A stretch of 64,000 nucleotides of DNA, taken from Dugong dugon (taxonomy: Eukaryota; Chordata; Mammalia; Sirenia; Dugongidae). The notes under the pieces were generated by a model. It ran no database searches and was not told the DNA's origin. It was given only the letters and a program-made list of their open reading frames with translations. Made by a program: the position numbers and the translations under genes. Where the stretch lies: the NCBI GenBank assembly GCA_030035585.1, contig CM057468.1, forward strand, positions 51,952,145-52,016,144, in the 5' to 3' direction. Each line of letters opens with the position of its first letter. Positions within the stretch are counted from its first letter, which is position 1. This document shows positions 33,408-44,726 of the stretch, in pieces.

Positions 33408-33808
33408 ACAATGAATAAGGAAGACTCAGGAAGAACTGATGCCTTTGAATTATGGTGTTGGCAAAGAATATTGAATATACCATGGACTGCTGGAAGAATG
33501 AGCAAATTGGTCTTGGAAGAAATACAGCCAGAATGCTCCTTAGAAGCAAGGATGGTGAGACTTAGTCTCATGTACTTTGGAAATGTTATCAGGAGGGACC
33601 AGTCCCTGGAGAAGGACATTATGCCTGGTAAAGTAGAGGGTGAGCAAAAAAGAGGAAGACCTCAATGAAATGGATTGACACAGTGGCCGCAACAATGAAA
33701 CATAGCAATGATTGTGAGGACGGTGCAGGACCAGACAGTGTTTCCTTCTGTTGTACGTGGGGTTGTTATGAGTCGGAACCGACTCAATGGCACCTAACAA
33801 CAACAACA
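33408..33808 (+). repeat. RTE 3' fragment
   Basis: AATGAATAAGGAAGACTCAG, AGAATATTGAATATACCATG and CGGAACCGACTCAATGGCAC to CTAACAACAACAACAGC. Confidence 0.9.
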
Positions 33809-34663
33809 GCTATAACAAGTTAACAGTTTAGCCAAAGCTTTAAATCTCTAACTATATCATTTGTAATTTAACGGAAAGGATTTTGTCCTATCTTTATTAA
33901 GTCTCGAAAGTAAGTGATTGCATTTTACAGTACCAAACAGATCAAGATACTTTCAGTGAGTAGAATAAAATGAAGAGGAAAGAAAACAATTAGAATAATG
34001 ACAATGAGTTGTATAAAAGGGAAAGCTAAAGATTTTGTATTCAGGGCTCTCCAATGTTAAATTGATCTTTCTTGCCAACGTTTTGGAGTGTGTTCAAACC
34101 AAGAAAAAAGAGCAACATTCTTCATTAGCTGGAAGTAACAAGAGGCATTTTCAGTGGGGTTTAATGCTGGGCCGAGACTGCAGCAAGCAGGAAAATAAGT
34201 GAGGGGGCTGAACTCATTGAACTGATTTGCGCTATTTACTGATGTTTAAAAATAAAAAGCCCCCATTGATTCACGTTCTCTGTCCCTGAATCATTTCATC
34301 AAGTGTGCAAGGAATTGGCATGACACTCAAGGCCAAAAAAAGTGACACCATGAAAAAGAGGATCGAAAAGGAAGTGGACTTTTCTGGCAGGAACAAACCA
34401 GAGCCTGTGAAAGCGAACACTGAACGTCTGTGGGGCCGGGGGAGGGGCCACAGCTGTCAGATGGGGCCCGAGCGGAACACGTGGCTCCTGCCGCAGGAAT
34501 TGGGTTTCTGAGAAAGAATGGAGACCCGGGCTGAGGTAGAGGAGGAGAGTTCAGAATAGTGAAAAAGGCAGCTGGCGTTGGCACCAGGAGAGTGCACGGG
34601 GCTCACTGAAAGGCAGTCCTGCTGCAAATCAGGGCCATTGTACAATGACGCTTTGCCCCGAGG
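33809..34663. other. Intergenic, unassigned
   Basis: AT-rich, then a GC-richer end (34400-34660). Small ORFs have no recognised family. Confidence 0.35.
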
Positions 34664-35138
34664 TGTTACCGCAATAACGCGGATTGTGGAGCCGTCTGCG
34701 CAATAGCCAATTCTGAGACGGGCGAGGTGAGAAGCAAGATGTTTATTATATGTCGATATATAGGAGACGGAGGGGAATAGATTCCTCCAAGAAACCCGTC
34801 TCCCCCACTGGAGATCGGCTGAAGGCTTTTATAGGGACAGGATCATGTATCCTAGAAGTTTGTGTTAGTTTCCCCTTGAGGTGGTGATGTCTTAGATAAA
34901 TTAATCTACTGGTATTCTTGGGGGTTATCTGGTGACATCCTTGGGGATTATCTGGCGACATACTGGTTTTTTTTCTTGTCACAAGATGGGTGCTTTGTTT
35001 GGTTTTTATCCTTAGATCATTATCACTTGTTTTCCACCTTCCAAGGAGGAACATTGGTTAATCTTAAACCTTTTTGTAGAGACTGGAGAAACGAGATCAT
35101 GAGACAATGTGGCCGTTCGCAATGGGGAGTAAACAACA
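34664..35138 (-). mobile_element. Solo ERV LTR (fossil), CpG-retaining
   Basis: On the minus strand the LTR starts TGTTGTTTACTCC, has a TATA box (CCTATAAAAGCC) and then AATAAAC about 110 bp later. It ends ACGCGGTAACA or near it, giving U3-R-U5 order within about 475 bp. Several CpGs survive, suggesting it is younger than the MaLR LTRs. The family (beta- or gammaretrovirus-like) is not certain. No internal region is adjacent. Confidence 0.65.
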
Positions 35139-35460
35139 GTGAGCCGGGCCTGTGCAGCCTCTTCCAGTGGGGCCCAGCCAGACCTGCTGAGAGGAGGGGG
35201 GCGACCCTCTGGGCCAGCTCCCATCGACTGCACAACCCACAGGGCTGGAGGTTAAAGGCTTAATCCATCTTTCAAAAGGATGGGCTTATGAAAATATGCT
35301 TTTACAGGTATATCCTTCAGAAAGAGAGCAGGCTGAAAGGGAACACCTTGTGAGCGAGATAAAGGGACAGCCGGGAAATAACAACAACAACAACGTAAAA
35401 ATACAGAATAGAAGGAGAAAAGGAGAAAGGTGCTTTAAGACTGGAAATATACATACATAT
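35139..35460. other. Intergenic, unassigned
   Basis: GC-rich at first, ending in a CAACAACAACAA run near 35390. No gene recognised. Confidence 0.35.
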
Positions 35461-35461
35461 G

Positions 35462-35651
35462 TCCCTGGCTGACACAGTCGGTTGAGAGCTTAGCTATAGC
35501 TGAAATTCGAGCTCACCCAGAGGCACCTTGAAAACAGGCCTGGTGATCTGCTTCCAAGAGGTCACAACCTTGAAAACCCTATGGAGAAGTTCTACTCTGC
35601 GCACATGGGGTCACCATGACTTGGAATCACTAAACAGATAACTAACAACAA
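35462..35651 (+). repeat. Degenerate AfroSINE with RTE-type tail
   Basis: CCCTGGCTGACACAGTCGGT, TGGTGATCTGCTTCCAAGAG, and the tail CATGACTTGGAATCACTAAA to AACTAACAACAAC. Confidence 0.75.
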
Positions 35652-35663
35652 CTATATATATGT

Positions 35664-35826
35664 AGGAGCCCTGGTGGTGCAGTGGTTAAGAGCTCAGCTG
35701 CTAACCAAAAGGTTGGCAGTTCGAATCAAGCAGCAGCTCCTTAGAAACCTATGGGGCAGTTAGTTCTACTCTGTCCTACAGGGTCACTACGAGTCAGAAT
35801 CAACTCGATGGCAACGGGTTTGGTTT
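35664..35826 (+). repeat. AfroSINE
   Basis: GGAGCCCTGGTGGTGCAGTG to GATGGCAACGGGTTTGGTTT. A TA-rich microsatellite follows. Confidence 0.92.
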
Positions 35827-35929
35827 ATATATATGTAATTTGTGATATATGTTATATATTACATAATTATATAGTATTTATGTATATATACACATGCATA
35901 TACATACACACATATGTATGTACATATAT

Positions 35930-36175
35930 ATATTTACATTTTATTAGGAAAATTTCAGACATACATAAAAATAGACTAGTACAGTGATGCCCTATAAATT
36001 CATCACCTGGATTTAATAATTACTAGCATTTCCCATATTTGCTTCATCTATTTTTCATCATTTTTCTTGCCATTGTTTTAAAACAAAGCTCAGACACTTC
36101 CTAAATACTTCAGCATGCCTCTCTATAAAACAAGAATTATAAGTTAATAATAATTTCTTAATATCACTTTATACC
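35930..36175 (-). repeat. Ancient L1-like fragment
   Basis: AAATTTCAGACATACATAAA and the CACTTCCTAAATACTTCAGC region resemble the reverse old L1 fragments elsewhere in the window. Confidence 0.5.
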
Positions 36176-36184
36176 TCATCCATT

Positions 36185-36380
36185 GTATTTGTTACCTATT
36201 GCTGCATAACCATTACTAAGAACCTAAAAAATCCACCGCTGTCAAGACAATTCCAACTCATCGCGACCCCACAGGGGCGCCAAGGCTGTAAATCTCTATG
36301 GAAGCAGACCACCACATCTTTCTCCCAACTACAAACTTAGTGGTTTAAGACAACACACAGCTATTATCTCACTGATCTGC
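36185..36380 (-). mobile_element. MLT1-like MaLR LTR fragment (fossil) split by a SINE
   Basis: TGTATTTGTTACCTATTGCT and, after the SINE, ACAAACTTAGTGGTTTAAGA with TTATCTCACTGATCTGC form a partial reverse MLT1-type LTR end. A degenerate reverse AfroSINE lies at about 36226-36335. Confidence 0.5.
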
Positions 36381-37799
36381 TTTTTGTCACTGTAGCTTAG
36401 TTTGCATTTTATGTAAATGAAATCATACTATATGTATGTCCTTTGTGTCTGGCTTTTTTTCACTCAGCGTAATGATTTTGAAATACATTCATGTTGCTGT
36501 GCCTGTCAGTAGTTTGATCTTTCCTATTGCTCAGTAGTGTTCCATTATATGGATATAACACAACCTCTTCATGACCATTGGTGTGTTTCCTTACCCAGGT
36601 TTTGGCTGTTACAAATAAAGCTGCTATAAACATTTGTGTGGACAAATACTTTCATTTCTCTTGGATAAGTACCTACGAATGGAAGGGCTGGGCCTTATGG
36701 TAGTAGGTGTATGTTTAACTTTTTAAGAAACTTCCAAACTGTTTTTGTAAAGTAGCTGTATCATTCCCATAACCAATGTATGAGACTTCCAGTTACTTCA
36801 CATCCTCATCACCACTTGGCATTGTCAATTTTTTTTAACTGAGCTGCTTTGATGGCTGTATAGCAGTATCATATTGTGGTTTTAATTTACATTTCCCTGT
36901 TGACAAATGATATTGGCATCTTTTAACGTGTATTTTGGCCATTTATATATATATCCTTTTATGAAGTGTCCAAATATTTTGCACATTTTAAAATTGGGTT
37001 ATTTGATTATTATTGAGTTATAGTAGTTGTTTATGTGTTGCAAATATTTTCTCCCATTTTGTGGCTTGCCTGTTTTCTTTAACAGTATCTTTCAAAAGGC
37101 AAACGCTTTACATTTTGACAGAGTCCAATTTATCAATTTATCACACAACGTTCATGTCCTATTTAGGAAATTCTACCGGCCTATCTGCAGGTCATAAAAA
37201 TTCCATCTATGTTGTTTTTCTAGGAGTTTTAGAGTAGCTTTAGCTTTGATAATATTTGGTTCCATCCAGGTCTACGACTCACTTAGAGTTAAGTGTATAT
37301 GGTGTGACGTAAAGACTGATGTTCATTTTTCTCCCACCAGAATAATCTGTTGTTCCCATACAGTTGTTTGAAAAGACGTTCTTTTCCACAGTGGATTATC
37401 TTGACATCTTTGCCAAAAATCAATGGACCATATATGTGTGGGTCTATTTCTGACTCTCTGTTCAGTTTCATTGATGTACATGTCTAGCCTTTCACCAATG
37501 ACACATTATTGATTACTACAGTGTGGTGGTTAAGGTTTGGCTGCTCACAAAAAGGTTGGCAATTCAAATCCACCAGCCTCTCCTTGGAAATCCTATGGGG
37601 CAGTTCTACTCTGTCCTATAGGGTTGCGATGAGTCAGAATTGACTCAATGGCAATGTGTTTTTTTATAGCTTCAGAATGTCTTGAAATCAAGTAGTTGAA
37701 GACCTCTAGCTTTGTTGTTTGTTTTAAAAATTGCTTTGGCTATTCTATATCATTTGTTATTCTTTTTCTAGCTTTCTGAGGTGGAGACTTAGGTCATGG
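36381..37799 (-). repeat. Ancient L1 ORF2 to 3' region (reverse), split by a SINE
   Basis: TGTGTCTGGCTTTTTTTCAC, GGCCATTTATATATATATCC, AATATTTTCTCCCATTTTGT and AAGACGTTCTTTTCCACAGT are the reverse strand of L1M ORF2/3' sequence. The AfroSINE at about 37522-37667 interrupts it. Confidence 0.8.
37522..37667 (+). repeat. AfroSINE inside L1
   Basis: GTGTGGTGGTTAAGGTTTGG, AAAAGGTTGGCAATTCAAAT and GTTGCGATGAGTCAGAATTG, truncated at its head. Confidence 0.85.
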
Positions 37800-38217
37800 A
37801 TTTTATTTTATTTTAATTGTACTTTAGGTGAAAGTTTACCGCTCAAGTTAATTTCTCATACAAAAATTTATATCCATATTGTTATGTGAAACTAGTCACA
37901 ATCCCTACAATGTAACAGCACACTTCCCCTTTCCTCCTGGGGTTTCCTGCGTCCATCCAACCAGCTCCTGTCCCTCTCTGCCTTCTCATCCTGCCTCTGG
38001 ACAGAAGCCGCCCATTTGGTCTCGTGTGTCCGCTTGAACTAAGAAGACTCTCTTCACAAGTATTATTTTATGTTTTATAATCCAGTCCAATCTTTGTCTG
38101 AAGAGTGGGCGTCAGGAATGGTTTTAGTTCTGGGTTAACAGAGCCTCCGGGGGCCTTGGCTTCAAGGGTTCTTCCAGTCTCAGTCACACCATTAAGTCTA
38201 GTCTTTTTACATGAATT
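37800..38217 (-). repeat. Lineage L1 3' UTR insertion
   Basis: A T-run start then TTGTACTTTAGGTGAAAGTT, CTCATACAAAAATTTATATC and TTTGGTCTCGTGTGTCCGCT. TTAGGTCAT occurs on both sides (37790-37798 and about 38220), a 9-bp target duplication in older L1. Confidence 0.7.
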
Positions 38218-38458
38218 TGTTAGGTCATTGGTTTCAGATCTTTATTTTTTACATTATAAGCAATTAGAGGTATAAATTTACTCTTAACACTGTGTTAGCT
38301 ATTTCCATACTAAAACAAAATAATTTGAACTTATTTTAGACGTAAAGAAAAGTTGCAAAAATAATACAGAGAATTCATTTATACCCTTTTACCCCATTTC
38401 CTCTAATGTTAACATTCTATGTAACCATAGTACAATTATCAAGAACAGGGAATCAGTA

Positions 38459-38651
38459 CAGTGAAACCTGGGAAAGCTGGAACTCAGAGGGACTGCCTTG
38501 TTTTTCCTGGTCTCGGCAAGTTATCTGCCTTTGACACGATGCAGTCTCACCACTTTTCTATCGCTCATTTTAGTGGAAAATACTTGAGTTTTCCTTCGCT
38601 CGCTGAGAGGGTTCCGTCTTACACAGGATCCAGTTTTCGCAGGTTTTACTG
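38459..38651. mobile_element. Short TA-flanked DNA transposon (mariner/Tigger-like MITE)
   Basis: CAGTGAAACCTGGGAAAGCT at the left and the inverse of CAGTAAAACCTGCGAAAACT at the right form terminal inverted repeats of about 23 bp, flanked by TA on each side. At 193 bp it has no transposase. It sits in an old L1-like sequence. Confidence 0.8.
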
Positions 38652-38715
38652 TATTAGTACAATATTATTAACCACACTACTGACATTATTTGAATTTCAC
38701 CAAATTTTTTGCTAA

Positions 38716-40606
38716 TGTCCTCAGGACTCAGCTCTACTGTTGTCATCTTGAAAGTCTTAGTAATTTTTGAACAAAGCACCTTGCATTTTCGTTTTGCACT
38801 GGGCCTGAGAATTATGTAGCCAGCCCTAATGCAATCTCCAGGATCCAGCTCAGCTCATTAAAGCACTGGGCACTGCAGCAAAAACCAACTACATCCCCGC
38901 ATGTGTCAGAGAGGGTTTCCCTGGACTCACTAATGTGGAAGACTTTGCAGAGCTTGCTGAGAGAGAATAGTTACAGAGGTGCAGTCTGACAGCCCCGCCA
39001 GTCCCTCAAAACCTGCCCAGGGGTTAAGCTAACCAGCTGAGTTTTGTCCCTGCAGGCCATAGTCTTGGTTCCCCATAGAACTGATTTCCAACACTCACTT
39101 TGGCATGAAGGTCCCACCTCTGTTAGAGGACATTATAAGAAAGCGCTGTTGTATACCGCAGGGATGTTACTCAGTCCAGTGAAACCATTGGTATATAATG
39201 CTGGGATGTTATTAAGGACTCTTGAAGGCATCGTGTCCATGAGAGAAACTTCTCTCTGATCTTGGCACCTGGAATAGTTAGCTTTCTCCTGAGCAGCCAT
39301 TTGTTTGTGTTCTCTTTTTAGAAAAAAAGCTAGGGACCCTGAGAGCCACACAAGGGATTGTTGCCACCGTTACCTTGCTCTTAGAAAGTTCAGAGCCAAC
39401 TCTGGTCACTGCCAGCAAATGTGGAGCCCGTACAACATACGTTTTTGTGGCCGTCCTCATCCTGCCTCCATTTTATCTTCCCTGCACTCCCTTTCCTTCT
39501 GTCCCCGTTTCCTCATCCACTCCTCTCAAGTTCTATCTTATTCTAAGTATTTTTGTTAGTTCCTTCATATTCTTTCTAGAATAAAATTTGTTGTAATTCA
39601 ATAAATAAATGGCAGTGATGAAATCAAATCCTGCAAGAACAAGCGCCTTCTTCCCATAAAGTCGCTATAAAATAAAAAGATTTTCCAGGACCTACTCATT
39701 AAAGCAGTATTTTTCACAAGAGAATTCTGGCACAACAGCAACCAGGGCAGTCCCACGGAGTCATGGGATTCGTTGTGCAGGAGAAGCCTGAGCACGGTGT
39801 TGAAATGCCTCCAGGCTGACAGGCCCCATGACACCAAGTCAGCTGCCCAAGGTTCTTGTGGGGCGGGGGAGATCACTGCCACTCTCTTCCTCTTTCTTCA
39901 AAGTAAAATAAACGCAAATTAACTCATTGGTCACTAGACAGAAAAATGCACGGTGGTTTCTTCTGATATCTAAATACAGCACAATTGGTGTAGCAGGTAG
40001 ATTCTGACTTGCTGCTCCAGCTATGCAAGAAATAGGAGAGCAGAGAAAGTCAGCACCTGTGTTAACTTGCTTTGGCAATGGCTGGGTATTTGAAATACTG
40101 AAGGAAGCAAGAGGAATGAGGACAAGGCATCATCACATTGTTGAACTCTGTTGTCTCAGGCCACCTAAGGGAGAGCAGGGTCTTCTCAACCTCAACCGTT
40201 TTGTACCAACTTCATGGTTTTTGCCGTATTTGCGTTCCATTTCATTATGTTTTCTTTTACTGAGTATTTTTCTTTGAGTTCACTGGTTATTTACATTATT
40301 CTCATCCTAAGCAATACTATTCCATGAAATCAGCAGTTTGATATACTAGTTATGCTTTTTCTAATCTATTAGAAAATAAATATATATCTATTCAAATAAA
40401 AATAAAAAGTTCATTCATATTGTCTACCACCCGTGGTAGGTGTGTCAGACTCTGCAACACACCGAAGGAGGGAAAGCTTGACTGTGGGTCTCAGGGCTGT
40501 CCAGAAAAGCATAGACTACAGTGGGATTTGGGGAAGGAGGGGTTAGAAAACTTTTCCTTTTAGAGAGTTTATATGTATATAATAAGACTATATTTATACA
40601 ATAAAC
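38716..40606. other. Intergenic, unassigned
   Basis: No recognised gene. A short imperfect direct repeat (ATACCGCAGGGATGTTA and ATAATGCTGGGATGTTA) lies near 39153-39212. An AATAAA near 39582 could be an old retroposed 3' end, but I cannot assign it. Confidence 0.35.
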
Positions 40607-40973
40607 AGCCCCGATGACATGATGGTTAATTGCTCAGCTGCTAACTGAGAGGTTGGTGGTTCAGATCCATCCAGCGGCTCTGCCAGAGGACGATCTGGTG
40701 ATTTGCTTCTGTAAAGATTAACCAAAAACAACCAAACCTGTTGCTTTAGAGTCAATTCTGACTCACAGTGACCCTATAGGACACAGTAGAATTGCCCCAT
40801 AGGGTTTCCAAGGAGTGGCTGGTGGATCCGAACTGCTAACCTTTTGGTTAGTAGCTGAGCTCTTAACCACTGCACCACCAGGGCTACAGCCTAGAAAACT
40901 CTATGGGCAATTCTACTTTGTCACATGAGGTCGCTGTGAGTCGAAAATCTACTTGACGGCACCTAACAACAGC
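40607..40973 (+). repeat. AfroSINE with a reverse AfroSINE nested inside
   Basis: The outer plus copy is interrupted after GTAAAGATTA (40720) and resumes at ACAGCCTAGAAAACTCTATG (40886). The inner reverse copy fills 40721-40885. The outer tail ends GGCACCTAACAACAGC, an RTE-type tail. Confidence 0.92.
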
Positions 40974-42446
40974 CTATGCGTATAATAACATATAGGTGTG
41001 CACTATTATAAACCGAAACATCACTGAATACCATAAATGTAATTGACCAAAAAAGTTAAATCAGCAAACACTTGTATATTGATTCTGTCTTCTTAGTTAA
41101 GTAATGGGAGTAGGCCAGCTGGATTTTCTTCTGCTTTAGACTTTAGTTACTTAATAGAAATTTTGTTCGACGTTAACTTTACTTTTGAGCTCCTCTCTTC
41201 TAAGTCTCATGAGTGAATGGGAGTTAGGTAGATATGCTGAGATAAAGTATTATATTCCCAACATAAAGAATAACTAATGTATGTAGATCGGTTGCTGTAT
41301 GAAAAAGAAAATCAGGTTTTGGAAAACCAGAAAAATCACAAGGTAGGGACTATAACTTTTATACTCTCCTGTTTCTATTTCTAGGCTTCTGATAAAATAG
41401 CGGCTTTAAAACAAATATGTTTACTAATGACAACAGTGCAGTGTTTGTAAGCCCTTTAGAAACAATGCTGGAGTTATAATATGTTCTTTGCTTATATGAA
41501 TAGTACTTTTTCATTCAGTTTACCAAGAGCCAGTAAAAGGAAGTTTTGTTTACACAATATTGACAAGCATTGTGACCTGAGGGAAGACTGTATTCCAAAG
41601 GGGGCTTGAAGCTTTACCAGGAGCACCTGTGGAGGTGAGGACACTACACAATTTCCCTGATGGAGAAGGGTGGGGACCCCACCAGAAAGCTGGAGAGAAT
41701 GGTGTTGGGCTGTTTTCACACCATGCTGGGCACACAGAGAGGAGGAAGGAAAAGAGGACCTGAGAACCTCTGTTGTAAGGAATGGAAAACAAGATTGTTG
41801 GCATTTTGTCATGGTACAACCGGGGATAGAAAGGTAAGAGAGGAAAATAAACTTTCTTCGAGGTTAAGGAAGAGAAAGCTTATTTATTAGCAACAAAACA
41901 GGAATGCGGAGCGTAGTCAGGTGTTAACGGAGGCCTGGACAATGTCAGAGCTGAGCCCCAGGTCTTCAAACACGAGGCCAGCATGGAGGTGTTTATAAAA
42001 TGATTATTCTTTTATCAGGTATCAGAAGCAGAAAGGACACAAGACACACTTCTGAGGGGTGCTACATTGAGTCAGCCAGAAGGGTTATTTCAAGCTTCAA
42101 GATGATGGTTTGGCAGGATAAGGGAATTGTGAGGCTAGGCAAGGCCATTCACCACAGAGTCAGGGAAACAACGCAAAGGCTGAGAAGCCAGGGTCGGGTT
42201 TAGGGGCTCGATCTTGCACAGTTGGGATGGAGGTTGGAGGGTTATGGCAGTAGCTGTCTTTGTGACTTGGGGCACAGCAGTTATCAGATAATGGTGATGG
42301 GCTGAAAGATTCTCCTGCTGACTATCATACTGAGCTGCCCAGGCCTGCCTGCTCCTCCCCACTGGCCTGGCCAGGCTCTCTGAGTAAAAGTCCCTCTCTA
42401 CCATCGTCCTGACTCTAGTGGGAGGAGTGTCTTCCCTATCTGTTGT
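40974..42446. other. Intergenic, unassigned
   Basis: No recognised gene. The part at 41830-42430 has an LTR-like feel, but without clear ends I do not call it. Confidence 0.35.
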
Positions 42447-42653
42447 CATTGTTGTTAGATGCCATTGAATCAATTCCAACGCATAGCGACCCCATGTGAC
42501 AGAGTAGAACCGCCCCATAGGATTTTCTCGGCTGAAATCATTACAGAAGCAGATCACTAGGTCTTTCTTCTGGGGAGCCCCTGAGTGGGTTCAAACCGCC
42601 AACCTTTCAGTTAGCAGCCAGGCACTTAACCTCTGTGCCACCAGGGCTCCTTT
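42447..42653 (-). repeat. AfroSINE
   Basis: TTGTTGTTAGATGCCATTGA to GTGCCACCAGGGCTCC. The 3' end is of the RTE-like TTGTTGTTAG type. Confidence 0.88.
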
Positions 42654-42689
42654 TCTTCCTTATGTAAAGGAGGCAAAGTCAGTTTCTTA

Positions 42690-43439
42690 TTAGTCCGAAG
42701 GACTAAGGGACCACAGCTACCACAGCCTCCACCAGACTGAGTCCAGTACAGCTAGATGGCCCCGCTACCGCCACTGACTGCTCTGACAGGGATCACAACA
42801 GAGGGTCCTGGACAGAGCTGGAGAAGGATGTAGAACAAAATTCTAACACACACAAAAAAGACCAGATTTACTGGCCTAAAGGAGACTGGAGAAACCCTGA
42901 GAGTATGGCCCCCAGACACCCTTTTAGCTCAGTGGTGAAGTTATCTCCAAGTTTCACCATTCAGCCGGGGAATGGACAGCCCCATAAAACCAAACGGGAC
43001 TAATGAGGCACAGCAGTCCAGGGACAAGGACTGGAAGACAGGCGGGTACAGGAAAGCTGGTGATAGGGAACCCAAGTTTGAGTAAGGATAGCATTGATGT
43101 GTTGTGAGGTTGTTAACCATTGTCATAGGGCAACATGTGTACTAACTGTTTAATGAGAAACTATTTTGTTCTGTAAACCTTCATCTAAAGTGAGAATAGC
43201 AACACAATTGGAAGAGTGCAGTCGATGTCACTCAACTGTGCATGTAGAAATTTTTGAAATGGTGTATCTTTGGCTATGTATATTTTCACCAAAAAAAAAA
43301 AAAAAGAGGTTGAGAAGGGAGAGGGTTGACATGTCATGGGGTTGTTAACCAATGTCATGAAACAATATGTGTACTACTGTTTCATGAGAAACTATTTGTT
43401 CTGTAAACCTTCACCCGAAGTACAATTAAAAAAAAAAAA
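42690..43439 (+). repeat. Lineage L1 3'-end retroposon with 11-bp target duplication
   Basis: The element is bracketed by TCAGTTTCTTA (42679-42689 and 43440-43450) and begins exactly at the hairpin TTAGTCC-GAA-GGACTAA. It contains both half-units, an internal A15-type run, and a terminal ACAATTAAAAA tail. Confidence 0.92.
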
Positions 43440-43450
43440 TCAGTTTCTTA

Positions 43451-44026
43451 AAACAAAACCCTACAGCAGCTGTTACTCCTTTCTGGTCCAAAGCAGTGAT
43501 TAAATCAATCCTTTTATGGCTCCCTCTCTCTCACAGTAGGGGAAGGAGAAGGTAAATTAGAAATTTCGAGGTTTCTGCTAGTTCTTATGAACTGTTATGA
43601 TGGGAACAGAAACTAAGAGACAGAGCTGACTAGGAGAGAGGTGGTTCCATATGTGACTTAGAGAGAGATTAGAAGCAAGGGGAGCTTCCATAGAAATATG
43701 AAGCTTTGGTTTTGTTTTAATCTTAGAGAAAGTTTCAAGGGGACCACTGGTTGACAGCTGGACTACATTCTGATGACCTGAAGAGAATGAAGGGTCTGGA
43801 CACTGCAGCCTCCAGGGTCACCTGCCCCCTTGTCTTCCTCATAATGATCACAGGAACCTAACCATGTGACATATTGGTGGTGACGGGAAGTTCCTTAAAA
43901 GCTCAAAAAGCACAATTCAGCAGTCATGTACTTGATGAGGTTGGCCAAGAAAGAACTGTGTGAGTGCATGTGTGTGTGTGTGCATGCACATGCATACTCT
44001 TGGCTACATAACGGTTCCAAGAAAAT
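43451..44026. other. Intergenic, unassigned
   Basis: No gene recognised; a short TG run lies near 43970. Confidence 0.35.
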
Positions 44027-44190
44027 AGATATAGAAAGATAAATAGATGTAGATATAGATATATGTTAGATATAGAAAGATAAATAGATGTAGATATAGA
44101 TATATGTTAGATATAGAAAGATAAATAGATGTAGATATAGATATATGTTAGATATAGAAAGATAAATAGATGTAGATACAGATATATGAT
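44027..44190. repeat. 41-bp AT-rich tandem repeat, 4 copies
   Basis: A unit beginning AGATATAGAAAGATAAATAG is repeated four times. The last copy carries small changes. Confidence 0.85.
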
Positions 44191-44221
44191 ATATAGATGA
44201 ATGTTCAAGAAAGTTTGTCCT

Positions 44222-44350
44222 AGTATTATTCATATTAGTAAGTTACTAGAAAAACTCAAATGTCCCTCAGCAAAGAGTTAAACAAATTATGATATATTTG
44301 TACAATGGAATACTATGCAACTGCTGAAAAGAATGAGGTAGATCTTTGTA
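44222..44350 (+). repeat. Ancient L1 fragment
   Basis: CTCAAATGTCCCTCAGCAAA, GTACAATGGAATACTATGCA and AAGAATGAGGTAGATCTTTG are an L1 ORF2 3' remnant. Confidence 0.65.
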
Positions 44351-44726
44351 AATGTCAGGGAAGTTGCCACTGATGACCTCAGCCTGAAGGACCAAGTGAG
44401 TGTGTCTCATAGATTTTGGGGGGCCACTTTGAATCTCGAATTTACCACATGTCTGAGGGCAACTGCCGGGAGCGGGGGGGGGGGGGAGTGTGATAATGGC
44501 CTCTCCTCCTCTTCCTTGCAGATTTTGGACAAGTGCCTTTCATTGGCCAACTCTAACACAGAGCCCTGTGAGGATTCTGGGAAATGTAGTTCCTGGCTTC
44601 TCTCTTGTGAGGCAGAGGTGGACTCAGATCAGGTGGTGGTGATGTCAAGTTGATAGTCACTAACTGTGTGTACTGAGAGAAAAAGGGATACCATCAAACT
44701 TTCAACAGTGATTACCTTTGGGATGT
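44351..44726. other. Intergenic, with a G-run
   Basis: A run of about 13 consecutive G lies near 44474-44486. Otherwise unassigned; the ORF across it has no recognised family. Confidence 0.4.

Noticed and set aside
39278-39584. Retrocopy suggested by open frames and an AATAAA near 39582
   Set aside because: Both strands are open over the same stretch, no parent protein is recognised and no duplication is visible.
41830-42440. Possible old LTR
   Set aside because: Composition and an AATAAA hint at one, but I could not find defined ends, a target duplication or a second copy.
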